From Boswellia sacra (Eukaryota > Streptophyta > Magnoliopsida > Sapindales > Burseraceae): a stretch of DNA of 64,000 nt. The translations under genes and the position numbers were made by a program. The stretch spans positions 353,451 to 417,450 of the forward strand of contig SNVD02009916.1 of the NCBI GenBank assembly GCA_013180625.2. The letters are read 5' to 3'. The notes under the pieces were generated by a model that had not been told where the DNA came from, did no database searches, and worked only from the letters and a program-made list of their open reading frames with translations. Shown piece by piece: positions 33,448 through 45,386 of the stretch (the stretch's first letter is position 1; every line of letters begins with the position of its first letter).

Positions 33448-35315
33448 TATAGACATTGGACTTTTGAGCCTCAATGACAAAATGAAGATGAATGTTGAGC
33501 AAAAAAATGACCAAAATAACCTTGGAAGCTGAAGAGGAAAAGGGTGAGAAGGAATTGGCAAAGGGTCTCAAAAACTAATACATTACTTAAAAAATCACAG
33601 AAATTAATCCAAAATGAGTCTATTGATGAGACATATACCGCTGCGATGTTATAGATGTCTAGTTTTTGTAAAAATTTACGGATCATTAATTGGACTTGAA
33701 TTGAAAAAGTTATGAGCGATTGAATAGACAAAGGTTAAAAGGGACCACATTGCAAAATTATAAAATACGAAGGGTCGGTAAAAACAGTTGGTGGCACTGT
33801 TCACATGATACTGTTCATCCAGATCCAGCATTGGTTTTTTTCTCACTTTTTCACTCTAAGAAAAGTCTATATAAGCACACCTTGGGCACATTTTGGAGGA
33901 CATCTAGAAATCTTCTCTCTATCTTTCTCTAGGATACACTTGTGAGAATTCTAAGGAGTCCTTTCTAATCTAATATTTTTTTGGCGTTTTATATTGCTCT
34001 AAACTTGGAAAGGGTATGTCCTGAGAGCAGTTTTCTGTTCTCCCTCCTTTTCTTTTATTTTCTTTGCTTAGAACTAAGCATCTTTAGGGTTATTTATACT
34101 TAGAATTAGCATGTTTAGGATTTATTTTGATGCCTAGAAGCATGATTAAGATTTTATAGAATTGTTTAATCCTTTATTTATTTTGCAAGGTGGAAATGCA
34201 TGTCGAGGTAAGTCCGCTTTCCTTTCTTTATTAGAATCATGTTTAGGAGTTTATTTTCTATATGAATGTCTTAGAATCATGTTAGGATAAAAATTACCAT
34301 ATTACCACTTGAATTCTTTGATTAGGTTAGAAGAGCCTTGTTTGATTTTAATTGTTTGAAGTAGGCTAGAATATGCCATTATTAGACTAAAATATGCCAT
34401 GATAACCATGTTAGGCTAGAAATGTCATGATAATACGTATTGATATGAATTATGCTACAATAGAAATAGGTAGAATGCCATGATAGAATTATCAAATCTA
34501 GGTACAAGTTTCATGATTCTAGATCATGGCTTTGTTTAATTGATTTATAAATCTATGAATGTACCATGGATACACTATGATTAGAATAATGTCATGAAGT
34601 GATAGTGGACTCACATTGACGATGAAGGACCAGCATTGAGAATGATAGATGTATGTATTTATATGCATGTAGAGGTTTAATAAACACGGAATAGACTCAC
34701 ATATGGTGATGAGGAATCCCTTATTTATCGAATCTCACATTGATTGATTATATTGAAAATGTAATTTACACGACTATGCTATAATTTGTATAAATGAATG
34801 AATGAATATATGAAGTGTTAGAAGTAGAATTTACTTAATTATTGAATAACAATTGTTGTAATCCTCTTCCCTTTCCCCCATGTTTGAAGGCAATGTAATC
34901 TATTCTCCTCCCTCTTTCTTTGTATGAATATGCAACTGTCATGAATAAAATTACCTTATTTGTTTAAAGAAGATAAAATGAATAATGTGTGCATAAAACA
35001 AACAACCTTAAGTGGACAGTATGTCAATATAGGATATTTTTATTTGTTATATCCTAGTGGACGCCGGATCTTGATCCAGGCGGGTCAAAAGGCTCGTACC
35101 TAACTTCCCGAACCCATCTCTAAAGGGATAAGGGTAGTTTAGGTCCCAAAGCGAGGGATCGGATTAGCCCCATTAATTCTCAATTGAATAATTACATGGT
35201 GACTCCATTTCTCCAGATGTACCATTGCTCGTTTGTGTTTCCTTGAGTCTCAAAAGAGGCTTTAACATAGTGTCGTGATCACAAGCTCTCTGGCAGGATG
35301 AAAGCCTCACTCACA
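33448..35315 (+). repeat. LTR F3 (3' LTR of G2)
   Basis: It starts tatagacattggactttt after the purine tract and ends gcctcactcaca. It is the same family as the G1 LTRs, somewhat diverged (for example tctatataagcacacc at about 33869 replaces the G1 box). Confidence 0.82.
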
Positions 35316-35673
35316 AAATGTCTAAATGAGGATAAAAATAGAAAGTGTGCATAAAATTAGCAACCTAAATGGGTTGTATGTTAATAGAAGATATTTTTAT
35401 TTGTTATACCCTAGTGGAGGCCGGATTTTGATTCGGGTGAGTCGAATGACTTGTACTTAACTTTCTGAACCCATCTCTGAAGGGATGAGGGTAGTTTAGG
35501 TCCTAAAGCGAGTGATCAGATTGCCCCCATTCATTGTCAATTGAATAATTGGGTGGTGACTCCATTTCTCCAGACGTGCCCATGGCTCGTTTGTGTTCCC
35601 TTAAGTCTTGAAAGGGGCTTTGATAGAGTGTCGTGGTCACAAAGGCTTTGGCGAGATGAAAGCCCCGTTCACA
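35316..35673 (+). repeat. Partial LTR (3' terminal ~355 bp), same family
   Basis: The last ~355 bp of the LTR recur directly after F3, ending ccccgttcaca. The next bases are gtaagcc, not the primer-site gtggcgactc. This may be the right-hand piece of an older LTR into which G2 inserted, with the left piece lost. A local duplication is the alternative. Confidence 0.75.
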
Positions 35674-36960
35674 GTAAGCCTGCCTTAACTCTAGTTTGTA
35701 GATTTATAAATTCAGATCTGGCCTTCTTTCTCCCTCATTCGGTCCAAGCATGTCTAAAACAAGTTGGAAGGTTCTCTAAGCCACTCTGAGGTCCCTGGAT
35801 GATCAAGAATGGCTTTTGTCTAGAGCTAATTGGGCTTTTTGGGTTGAAATTCCTTTGCCAGGTAAAACTCAATGCCCATTTTCTTAATGCTACATCTTCC
35901 TTTCGGAGAACTTATGATCACATATTTCGTTTCAACTATCAAGAGTTATCTCCCGTATATGAAGAGTTTAGTGCCGTATTAGAAGTCTATTTTATCGATA
36001 CAAAAGACATTATCTTGCCTCTTCTGTCACCACCTTTTGTGAGGGACATGGGCCACTTCTTTCACCTTTTTGAGGCCGTAATGGGTACTTATGTAATCAA
36101 TGGTAGGTAGATTTGCCTTCTTTCATCCCTCTCATCAATGTCGCCAATAAAGGCTCCCTCTCATCAATGTTGCCAATAAAGTTTATCTCTTTGAGCTTCA
36201 TCTTTTACAATTTTGTCTACTTGCACAATTTTTTCTATTAACGAAAGATGGCCTAGGAGACTCTTGCCTAGTGATGAATCTTGGTATCACAATGGTGCCA
36301 TTGATCTTAGCTGAGACCTTGCATGGGTTAGATTGCTTCCAATTTGGACAGAGTCAAACTTTCTGTCTAGCACATTGCTACTCTAGGTACTTTCTTTCCA
36401 ATTCCTCTTTTTTTGAGTAAATTCATCCACTATACTAGTTTGTGCCAGATGGTTTGAACTTCATTTCTTACATTAAGAATTTCCTCTTCCTTCTTCAGAT
36501 TTGGTTGCAAGAAAAGTTGGTCATTTTAGCCCCTTCTAAAGCTAATTGGGCATGGTATAGGTCGAGAAACCATCAATTCGGATTGCTTCATAAACAAGAA
36601 TCGTGGGTTGATTGGCTACAATCTATCTCTAACTCCATGATCAGTTGGACTTGTCTTTGATGGCGCCTACAACACGTGACCATCAGGATCTGTACCAGTT
36701 GTATTCCTCTTGCGATCTTGACTCATAGCTCCTATGCCCCTTCTCACCTATGTCGCCAATATAGCTTTAAACAATGGATCATGACTAGGGTGCCCATATT
36801 TAGTCCTAGACAATTGATAGCACTTTTTCTTTCTATTGTGAAGGAGACTTGGCAAAAGCGCACCATTCAATGGGACTTGCCCACTTCTGGCGACATTACC
36901 ACTGATGATCAGTATCGGGCGTGGGTTATTTCTCAAGTTGCTTCTTCTAGTTATTATTAG
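35674..36960 (+). pseudogene. G3 antisense gene: plant-mobile-domain/DUF7745-like, with intron
   Basis: It runs against G3. FRRTYDHIFRFNYQELSPVYEEFSAVL (35890-35975) is the family's opening block. The G3 equivalent of LIGLDHVR lies near 36325. The intron at 36387-36498 has GT and AG ends (112 bp) and sits at the same codon as in G0 and G1. Exon 2 gives IWLQEKLVIL, WYRSRNHQFGLL and WVDWLQSIS, then ILTHSSYAPSHLCRQYSFKQW and VKETWQKRTIQWDLP, ending at TAG 36958-36960. A 29-bp direct duplication (ctctcatcaatgt) lies near 36130-36185. A few stops interrupt it. Confidence 0.65.
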
Positions 36961-37189
36961 CATGATTCACATGGCTTTGCAAAATTCGGCACAAAGTAAT
37001 TAGGGATCTGATGCATTGTAAATTTCTACCTCTATATGCTAAATGTCTCTTTCTTGTAATAGATTGAAAGCGTAATGAGATCCAATTATGCAACATCTTT
37101 ATTTCCAATAAATTCATCATTTTATTAATCTAGACAAAACTGCTAAGAACATGATATGTACATGAAACAACTCTTGTGACTAACCAGCC

Positions 37190-38330
37190 TTTTTAAGGGT
37201 TTTTTGGTTAGTTATTTTTCCTCTCTATGTTTATCAGTGTTTGTTACTCTCTATCTTACAACATTTGCTCCTCTCTCTCTCTCTTTGCTTGTCTAAGTTG
37301 ACAAGTTTATAAAACTCATTTTTGTCCATGTCTACCATCTTGACTACCCAATTTGATAACATCTTCTTTATTAGGTATGGACCCTCCCAATTTGGTCTGA
37401 ATTTCCCTCTTGGATCAACTGTTATTGCTCTAGCTTGCTTTAATACCAAGTCTCATTCGTGAAGTTTCCTTTGCTTCATCTTTTTGTTAAAGGTTCGTGC
37501 CATCCTCTTTTGATAAAGCTATATGCGATGCAAGGCACTCATCCATTTTTTATCCACCAATGCTAGCTGTTCACACCTACTCTTAATCCATTGGTCTTCT
37601 GGAATCCTAGCTTTAATCAGAGCATGTGATGAGTGAATTTCTGGCTCGACTGATGGCACGACCTTCATGCCATGTACTAGTAAGAATGACTTGACCCCAG
37701 TCAAACTTCAAGCACTCATTCAGTATCTAACAATGCATCATCAATAACTTTTCAGCCCAATCTTTTATGGTTTTTATTGTTTAGGCTAGCATTTTCTTGA
37801 CATTCTTATTAGCTACTTTTACTACACCATTATGGCCTGTACGATGAAGATTTGTGATGCTTAATTTTGTATCTTTAGAGTAAACCTCTTGTTTCTACGA
37901 AAAATTGGACACTGTTGTTTGTGACCACGTGGTATGGAATCCCAAATCTACATATAATGTTTCTCTTAATAAATCTCGTCATCTACTTGGCCCTAAGTTT
38001 GTTGAAAGATTTAGCTTCTAACCATTTTGAGAAGTAATCAATGGCCACTGTCATATATCGATGGCCATTAGAAGCTGCTAGCTTTATTTTGCCTATAATG
38101 TCAATACCCCATATGTCAAAAAGCAAAGAAGATGACATTGCTTGCAACTCCTTGGGAGGTTGATGTATTAAATCTTCATGGTTTTGGCAATGATGACAAG
38201 CTTTCACAAATTTTGCACAATCTATCTTTATAGTTATCTAGTAATATCCATGCCTCATGATTTTCTTTGCCAGAACCAATCTATTTAAGTTCGGTCGACA
38301 AACTCTACTATGCACATACTTCATAATCTT
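37190..38330 (-). pseudogene. G3 integrase pseudogene
   Basis: Right to left: CHHCQNHEDLIHQPP ends the zinc region (38205-38165). WGIDIIG carries the first catalytic Asp, followed by NGHRYMTVAIDYFSKWLEA (38110-38020). The DN-type second Asp region near 37940 is broken by frameshifts. The C-terminal part is IPEDQWIKSRCEQLALVD (37610-37540) and RGKFRPNWEGPYLI, then LVNLDKQ (37405-37290). Stops and shifts lie between the pieces. Confidence 0.85.
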
Positions 38331-39440
38331 TTTTGATTCTTTTGGTGCACATGTCTTAACTGCATACTGTCTACCATCCTTTCATACATGACACCTTTTT
38401 GGCAAGTAAACTACTATGCCAATCTTTGTAAAGTCCTTTGATCTCTTTCCTTGGCCTCTTCTTGAAAAACCCTTCTTCGATGAGTTTCTGGATGTTGGAG
38501 TCATGGCCTTTTACTTACCTGGAGTGCTAGCACTTGCTTTCCCCTATAGCAAGAATATAGTGACTACATTACTATCAATGGTTTAGTCTTTATCTCTTTT
38601 GAGCCTTCACATACAACTGCTAATCTATTTAAGGCATCTGCCTGCTACTTCTTATCTCAAGTCATGTGCTTGAACGAGCATTTGTTAAATTAGCTCATTA
38701 ATTTCTTTAGGTATTATAGGTAAGGCTTTAACTTTTCATCCTTGACATCCCATTCTTCCTTGACCTATAAATTCACCAATTGTGAATCTCTCAAAATTTC
38801 AACATCTTTTGCCCCTAGGACTATGAGAGCTTCTAATCCAAATGCGTATGCTTCGTATTTAGCTATATTGTTTGTGACCTTGAACCTCAATCTCTTAGCT
38901 ACAGGAAGTACTTCTTTGTTAGGCAAGATAAGGAACACTCCAACTCCAACCCTATTCCTAGTTGCTACAACGTCAAAATACATTTGCCACCTTATTACTG
39001 TAATTACCCCAAAGTGTTTATCTAGGAACTTTAACTCCTAAGGTTCATCTCCATGAATTAGACTTACCGCTAAGAATTTGGCCATAATTCTCCCTTTTAT
39101 GACTTTCTTTCTGATGTATTCAATGTCAAATTTTGATAACTATACTAGCCACTTTTGCCAACTTCTCAACCAACTTCACTGGATCAATCTTGGAGACCAC
39201 TTATATTTTGTATGACTAGAAGTAGTGATGTAGTTTCTTTGAATCCCATACCATGGCTAAACACATCTTGTCAGTTTGACTATACTCGACCCTGTAAGGT
39301 AGCAACTTCTTACTCAAGTAAGAAACTGCATGCTCTATATGCCTTTCAACTGCTTTAGCTAACACAGTGCCAACTACCTGTTTTTCAAGAGCCATTTACA
39401 AAATCAGATATCAACTTAGCTCAAGAGGTCTTAGTATACG
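38331..39440 (-). pseudogene. G3 RNase H and archaeal-like RNase H
   Basis: The second RNase H is open at 38983-38765: YFDVVA with the first Asp, TNNIAKYEAYAFGLEAL with the Glu, and RDSQLV with the next Asp (usual GDSQ, here RDSQ). The first RNase H and connection lie at 39080-39440 in broken frames (a stretch reading TKMCLAMVW is recognisable). 38331-38760 is too decayed to assign beyond the aRNH tail / integrase start. Confidence 0.75.
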
Positions 39441-39485
39441 TGGTCTAACCAAATATTCTTTAATTTTCTCAAAGGCGGATTGGCA

Positions 39486-40420
39486 TTAATCATTCCAACT
39501 TATTGGTTGATCTTTTTTCAAAAACTTGAATATCGATGCACATACTGCGATTAGCTTAGCAATGAACCTACTTATGTATTGGAGGCGACCTAAGAATTCC
39601 CACACTTCCTTTTCCATTTCAAGTGTCAGTATCTTGGTAATTGCCCTTACTTTGTCAGGATCCAATTCTACGCCCCTCTCACCTACTACAAATCCTAACA
39701 ATTTCCCATATATGACTCCAAATACACACTTCTTTAGGTTCAATCTCAGCTTATATTTCTCTACCCTTTCTAAGATCATGTCTAGTGCTTCAAAGTGTTG
39801 CTCTCGAGAATCAGATTTGATCATCATATCATCCATGCAAACTTTTATCTCTTTAAGGGATCATGTCATGGAAGAACGTAGTGCCCATTCCCTGATAGGT
39901 GGCACTAACGTTCTTTAGCCCAAATGGCATCACTTTGTAACAATAAACTCTGATTCCGTGATGAAAGCCGTTTTTAATCTTGTAATATTTTATCATTAAG
40001 ATCTGGTTATACCTCGAGAAGCCATCTACAAATGAAAACATCTCACTAAGAGTCACATTATCAACCAAGATGCCAATATGTGGTAGAGGAAAGTCATCTT
40101 TTGGGAAAGCCTTGTTGAGGTCCCAATAATCTATACGCATCCTAACTCTTCTGTCCTTCTTTGGAATCGACACGATGTTTGCTATGCATTGAAGATAAAC
40201 AACCACCTCTAAAAACTTTGCTTCAATTTACTTGGTGACTTCCTTCTTGATCTTTTCTACCTATTCTGGTCTCATCCTCCTCAACTTTTGTTTCATTGGC
40301 CTCATGTGTGAATAGGTTGGTATGGTGTGCTCAGTAATGCTTCTCGCTTCCTGGCATGTCTTCGTATGACGACGAGAACACCTACTTATGCCTTTTTAAT
40401 AATCTCTCAAATCTCTTTCT
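39486..40420 (-). pseudogene. G3 reverse transcriptase pseudogene
   Basis: Open parts at 40206-39853 (SIPKKDRRVRMRIDYWDLNKA, PKDDFPLPHI, VMPFGLKNVSATYQ) and 39836-39486 (DDMMIKSDSREQHFEALDMIL, LGRLQYISRFIAKL) are separated by a stop and frameshift. The catalytic YVDD reads C-M-D-D. Both Asp residues remain, but Tyr and Val are replaced. 40210-40420 contains the upstream RT N-terminus with stops. Confidence 0.88.
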
Positions 40421-41800
40421 CTCTTCAAGAGTGGTAACATGTCAATCCATATGTTCTTAGGATGTTCAAATATGCCAAGATTAATATGATGCATTTTTTA
40501 TGGAATTAATGTCAAATATGCATATGAAATGAAAATCATAATGCATTCTACCATCAAGAAAGACATCATACAAATAAGCAAGATCAGACTTCTTTGCATC
40601 ATTCTTTGAACAAAAACATTATCATTAAACATATCTGGAACAACGAGTTTCTCATAACAAGTGTTCCCAATATCATTAATGATAAAAGCAACAAGCTCGT
40701 CCATCTCTTCTTCATGTGGCTTCTCTTCAGGCTTAGGGTCCCCCTTAATTATGAGCTTCTTCATCTCCTTAATTAATTGTGATTCTATCTCTTTAGCAAT
40801 CATGGAGTTGATGACATCTTTAAACACCTCAAACCCAATTTCACAACCATTTTGTGTTCCCATGGTTGTGCCTCTCCCTTGTAAGTAAGCTTCATAATTT
40901 CTCTCTCTAAGACTTCTGTCTTGTAAACTATATCTGAATCCCTCACAAACTTGATCATTCTTCCCTTTACTGATTTTGTATATTCATCATCATAAAAAAC
41001 ATAGCCTATACCCTCTTGCTAGTCTGCACCTTGAAATTTGGAGAATGGTCACTCTTGGATAGCTCTTGCCTAGCCTTATTTCTTCATAATGCAAGCTACC
41101 ACTGGGATATACTTATCAATCATTAACACCTGCAAACCACCTGGATATGGAATCTCTCTACTCTAAATGAGGCCATTGGGACTGATGATTTAGCTTTGAT
41201 TGTCACTAACCTTCTTTCATGGAATGTGATGGTCTGGCACAAAGTAAAGGGTGCTCATCCCAAGTGATGAAACCATGCTTGGTCAAGCAAGGCTACCAAC
41301 ATGATCAGGATGTCAAGAACAGTGAACTCAACCATCACCTAAATCAAACATGTCTTGACAAGTGCCTTAAAGAAGCCCAGTGCTGAACTTTTGGAGTCAT
41401 CATAAACCCTTATCACTAAATGTAACGGTTCCACTTCGTCTTCACTGATTCCAAACTTGCTCAGCAGCGTGAGAGTGATTAGATTGATGGTTGATCCATC
41501 ATCAACCATTACACACTAAGTCTTTTTGCCACATATCTCTACAGTGATAAATAGTAGCTTGTTATGGTCTCTACCCTCTAGTGGTAGATCATCATTAGTA
41601 CTAGTGATTGCCTCTTTTTCTTGTTTCTTTTCTGTGACCATGGCAGCCATTTCTCCTAGTGTGGAAATCACATAAATCGGCATATCAACTAATGCCCTAG
41701 CCATAACTTCTTTATGCTCTTTTGAAGACATCAATAGATCCCAGATGTTGATGTTTTCTTGAGTTTCCTTTAGTTGTTTGAGGATAGGACTTCCCTCTTC
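40421..41800 (-). pseudogene. G3 protease and G-patch/linker region
   Basis: The protease site V-D-D-G-S-T-I-N-L is at about 41515-41485, the D-D-G-S form common in Tat proteases. Upstream is GRDHNKLLFITVEI. A TAG lies just before the site. Towards RT, 41160-40900 retains parts of the G-patch-like and basic segment. 40863-40498 is an acidic linker (KPEEKPHEEEMDELVAFI) equivalent to 20028-20250 in G1. Protease would cut Gag-Pol. Confidence 0.7.
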
Positions 41801-43080
41801 CTTCTTCTCTTTTCTCTTTTTCTTATCACCTTTCTTTTTCTTCGTAACCTCTTTTTATCAACCTCTCGACTTCCCCTTTCTCCCACTTTTCTATTAGGAT
41901 AGAATAGTCTACTTTTAGCCAAGCCTTGGACTTTTTCTTCCTTCTCAGAACTCTTGGCATCTTCCCATTCTTTTTCATCATCACCTAAATCAAGCCAAAA
42001 GTTGTGTAAAGTCTCTACCTCAAGATCCCTATCACTTCTTAGACTTCATTACTTTCTTCACTGCCTTCTTTATTGCTTTCGTTGTCATTACTTTCTCCAC
42101 CACTAATCTATATTGGTTGTGACCATGTTCTCTACTTCATCCATCTTTTGATTGACTCCAATGATTCTACATTGATATCAACCCATCTATCATTTCGAGT
42201 GATACTTTAGCTGCGAAAGATGTTTCCTCAAGTGGCTCTTCATCATTGACTGTCTTCCCCTCCTTCTTTGCCCATTTTTTAAATTTGCGTGGCGCTATTT
42301 CTACCCATGCCCCTTTTATCTAAACTTGAGCCACAAGCGGAGTCATATGTATAGGTCCATTAGTGTCTTTTTTCTCTCCTTCGAAAGACCCCAAAACTTC
42401 CTCTTCAATAAGCCTCGAATCTATCATATAAACCTTCCCTTCACTAAGAGACAAGTACTTACTTTCATCGATCTCCATATTGTACGGCATATGCTCGCTC
42501 AAATCTTCCTCTCTGCTTAATGGCAAGTAATCACTGCCATCCATCTTTATGCTAAGGGGCAAGTATTCGCTCTCCTTCTTCCCCTTATTAAGTGGTATGT
42601 ATTCATCTTCTACTACTTTTCTTTTGCCAAGTAGTGAGTGCTCACTCTAAGTATCTTTTCTTGTAATCGGCCTGTACTGACTCTAAACCTCCTCCTTACT
42701 TCTATAGCTATCATCATCACTAAAAAATTCACATACGGGCCTTGCATGCCTTCTAGTCTCATTCCAGGTTCTCCATTGTCTAGCAACAGCCTTTACCTTT
42801 CACTTGCTTTATTCGTTTTTCCTCCCAACCTCCTCTAACTCCTCATTTCTCTCCATTTGCCTTACAATTGTTTCTCCCTCACTCTCAGATATCCCTGCTT
42901 CTTCTGTTAACCCCTTGCCCTCTTCAAAAATTTCATCGACTTCTTTCATTACGGCCTTTAGATTTTCTTCAGATTCGACGTCCACTAACTCTTTTCCTCT
43001 TTGCCATTACACTTCACTTTTTCAAAAGAATTGAGCACTCATTGCTAAGACAAACCATAGCAATCACATAGGTATAAGGC
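41801..43080 (-). pseudogene. G3 Gag-Pol linker with repeated Y-L-P-L motifs
   Basis: A charged, low-complexity stretch. At 42640-42420 the translation repeats a short module: DEYIPL, SEYLPLS, SDYLPLS, SKYLSLS, spaced 12-24 residues and joined by acidic and basic residues. The rest (42660-43080 and 41800-42300) is Glu/Lys/Ser-rich with stops. Function unknown. Its position is between gag and protease. Confidence 0.55.
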
Positions 43081-44390
43081 GCATTCTTATAATTGGGAAA
43101 TAGATAACGGTCTAGATCTAATTCTTTTTCTGGGTTGGGAATCCAACCACTATCAATCAAATCTTGTATTTCGTGCTTCTACTACACCCATCAGTCTGAT
43201 GTCCATACATTTGATGAAAATCACAATACCCTTCATTCTTTACAACTGTGGTACTGAAGCTAAACATTCCTTAGCTGGTAGAGGAATTGATTCTCTTTGT
43301 GCCTTTAATCTGGCAAACACTTGGGACAATAGTTTGCCTAGATTATTGAATCTCCTTGGTGGTTTATCCACCACACTCACATTGACATTCTTGGCATTTG
43401 AACAGCCAGCCTAATTGAAGTTTCCCACATTTTTCCTCCATCTGAACTCCACTATTGTAAAGTTCCTCGAAATTCCTTATTGGAATTCCCAAAAAAAAAA
43501 CTTTCTTTAATGGGAGCATGTGCACCATTAACCGCAATCTGAATTTGGTCTTTCTCGATAGACCGATTCATTACAGTTGCTACCTTAGCCTCTATCTGGC
43601 TAAATATACAGAGAATGACTCATGAGACATTTGTTGAGTATCCTACAAATCTTTCAAAGTTGTCTCATATTGGATGTTGTAGTTGTAACTATCGACAAAC
43701 TGCTCAGTTAACTTATTCTATTCCTCCTTCACAACATTCTCTAATTGAATATACCATTCTATAGCATCCCTATCCAAGTAATACACAAACATTTTTAGAA
43801 TGAGCTCTTTTGTAAGCCCAATAGTTCCTATTATTGTGACATATCTCCTCAAGAAGGATTTTGGATCCCCCTTGCCATCGAACTTAGTGAACTCAGGCAT
43901 TTTGAACTTTCTCAAGAGACAACATCCTCACATTAGTTACATATCCTCCAGATCTCTGAGTCCTTTGAACCCCTTCTTTTTTACTAAAGCCTATAGCTTT
44001 TCCATCTACTTGGCTAATTTCCTTATAGATAATTTCCCCTCCTTAGTTTTCTCATACTCTTCTTTGTCCAAAAATCCGTCATCATGGTGTTTACATCATT
44101 ACTACCATCGTTACTCTCCTTATCATTCCCTTCTCCTCCATTAGTATTTTTATGGCATGTGGGTTCCCAGATGTGTTCCCATTAGCAATATTAAGTTGAG
44201 TCTTCAAGAAGGCAGTCAAAGTCTTATTCATATCAGTGACCATTTTAGTCAAACTGTCTACCATCTATCGCAGTTCCTTATGTCCTCGTTCACCCTTTAA
44301 GGTCGATACCCTTAACCTTCCATAATTTCAATTCTTTGTAGTTTGCCTTCTCTCCTTACCCAAGCTATAATGGCTATCAAACAAATTTGT
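43081..44390 (-). pseudogene. gag: G3 gag pseudogene
   Basis: It begins near 44380 with AWVRRG-like wording as in G0 and G1. The gag domain is open at 43915-43718 (MPEFTKFDGKGDPKSFLRRYV, KMFVYYLDRDAIEWYIQLE). Downstream (43700-43100) the capsid end is present in several frames, including a CCC-less Tyr/His-rich stretch near 43180. It is broken by stops. Confidence 0.8.
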
Positions 44391-45386
44391 TAGCATGATA
44401 AATCTATGTATGTATGCATGAATGCAATGCATGGCCAAACATCAACATATCATAAGGACGGATATATCAATACAGCCTCCTAACCTTCTCTCCTAGGATT
44501 TTTGGCCTTGATCCCGTGATGCCAATGAGGGATGTGGTATCAAATTCAGAATTCTCTCTCGTCCTAGATAAAATTGACGTGGCTCTTTGTTACGAGATGA
44601 TCTTAGGGATAGAGTTTGTAAAACTGCCGTAAGCAATTTGCTCAATTACTTACTTCTTTCAATTGAGATCTCGAGACATTTATGCACCGCTTCATAACAC
44701 ACAGTTAGTTATTGTTAGACATTTATGCACCACTCAATTACTCTCTCGTCCCAAATCGACTATCGTTCATCAACTGAGACAACTGTCAATGGGAGTATAC
44801 CATTACGTAAGCCTCACACATGCAGTCGTATAAACAAAAGGCAACTATGTTTGACCTATCATGACAATGGCCCAATAACAACTGTTACCAAATTTTTATT
44901 GGATCATAGTTAGTTGATCAGTATATTAAGGAATAGCTAGCCGGTGTTTACATGCGATATGTGTGGCTCACAAGGGACATGTTACTATCACTGTTTGTTT
45001 TGTTTCAAAGGTTGCATTCATGTCAATGCTGGAGATTCTAATGATCCTATAGGATAATTACTAGGTTGATTATATAGGCCTTGGGCCAATCAAGTTCCTT
45101 GGTTTTGGCTTCCCTGAGCAAGAGAAGCGCCCCTAGGCCGATCTCTTTTTATATTGCCTAAGTAGTACGTGCTCAAAAGTGGTAACACCGACGTGAGTCA
45201 TCCAAGGCTCAAGTAGAATCAGAGGACTACTCATAATGATGCCACGTAGTTAAGAATGGGTTAATTTGGGCTTTGTGTGCAAAAGTGTAATGATTGAAAA
45301 GTAATAATTAACAAAAGAAAACCTGAAACCCCAGCATTCCAAATCAGAATTAGTTTCTCTTAAAAATTCCCTTGTGGAGTTGCCTC
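44391..45386 (-). other. G3 leader and primer-binding site
   Basis: The non-coding leader is collinear in parts with that of G0 (ctcttttta-tat, gatcccgtgatg-like words; tgtatgtatgcatgaatgc near gag at 44408). At 45368-45386 the complement of a diverged primer-binding site (cttgtggagttgcctc) meets the LTR. Confidence 0.65.

Noticed and set aside
33227..33571. Overlapping 94-114 codon frames on both strands
   Set aside because: They lie across the repeat array end and LTR start, have no family resemblance, and are chance frames in low-complexity sequence.
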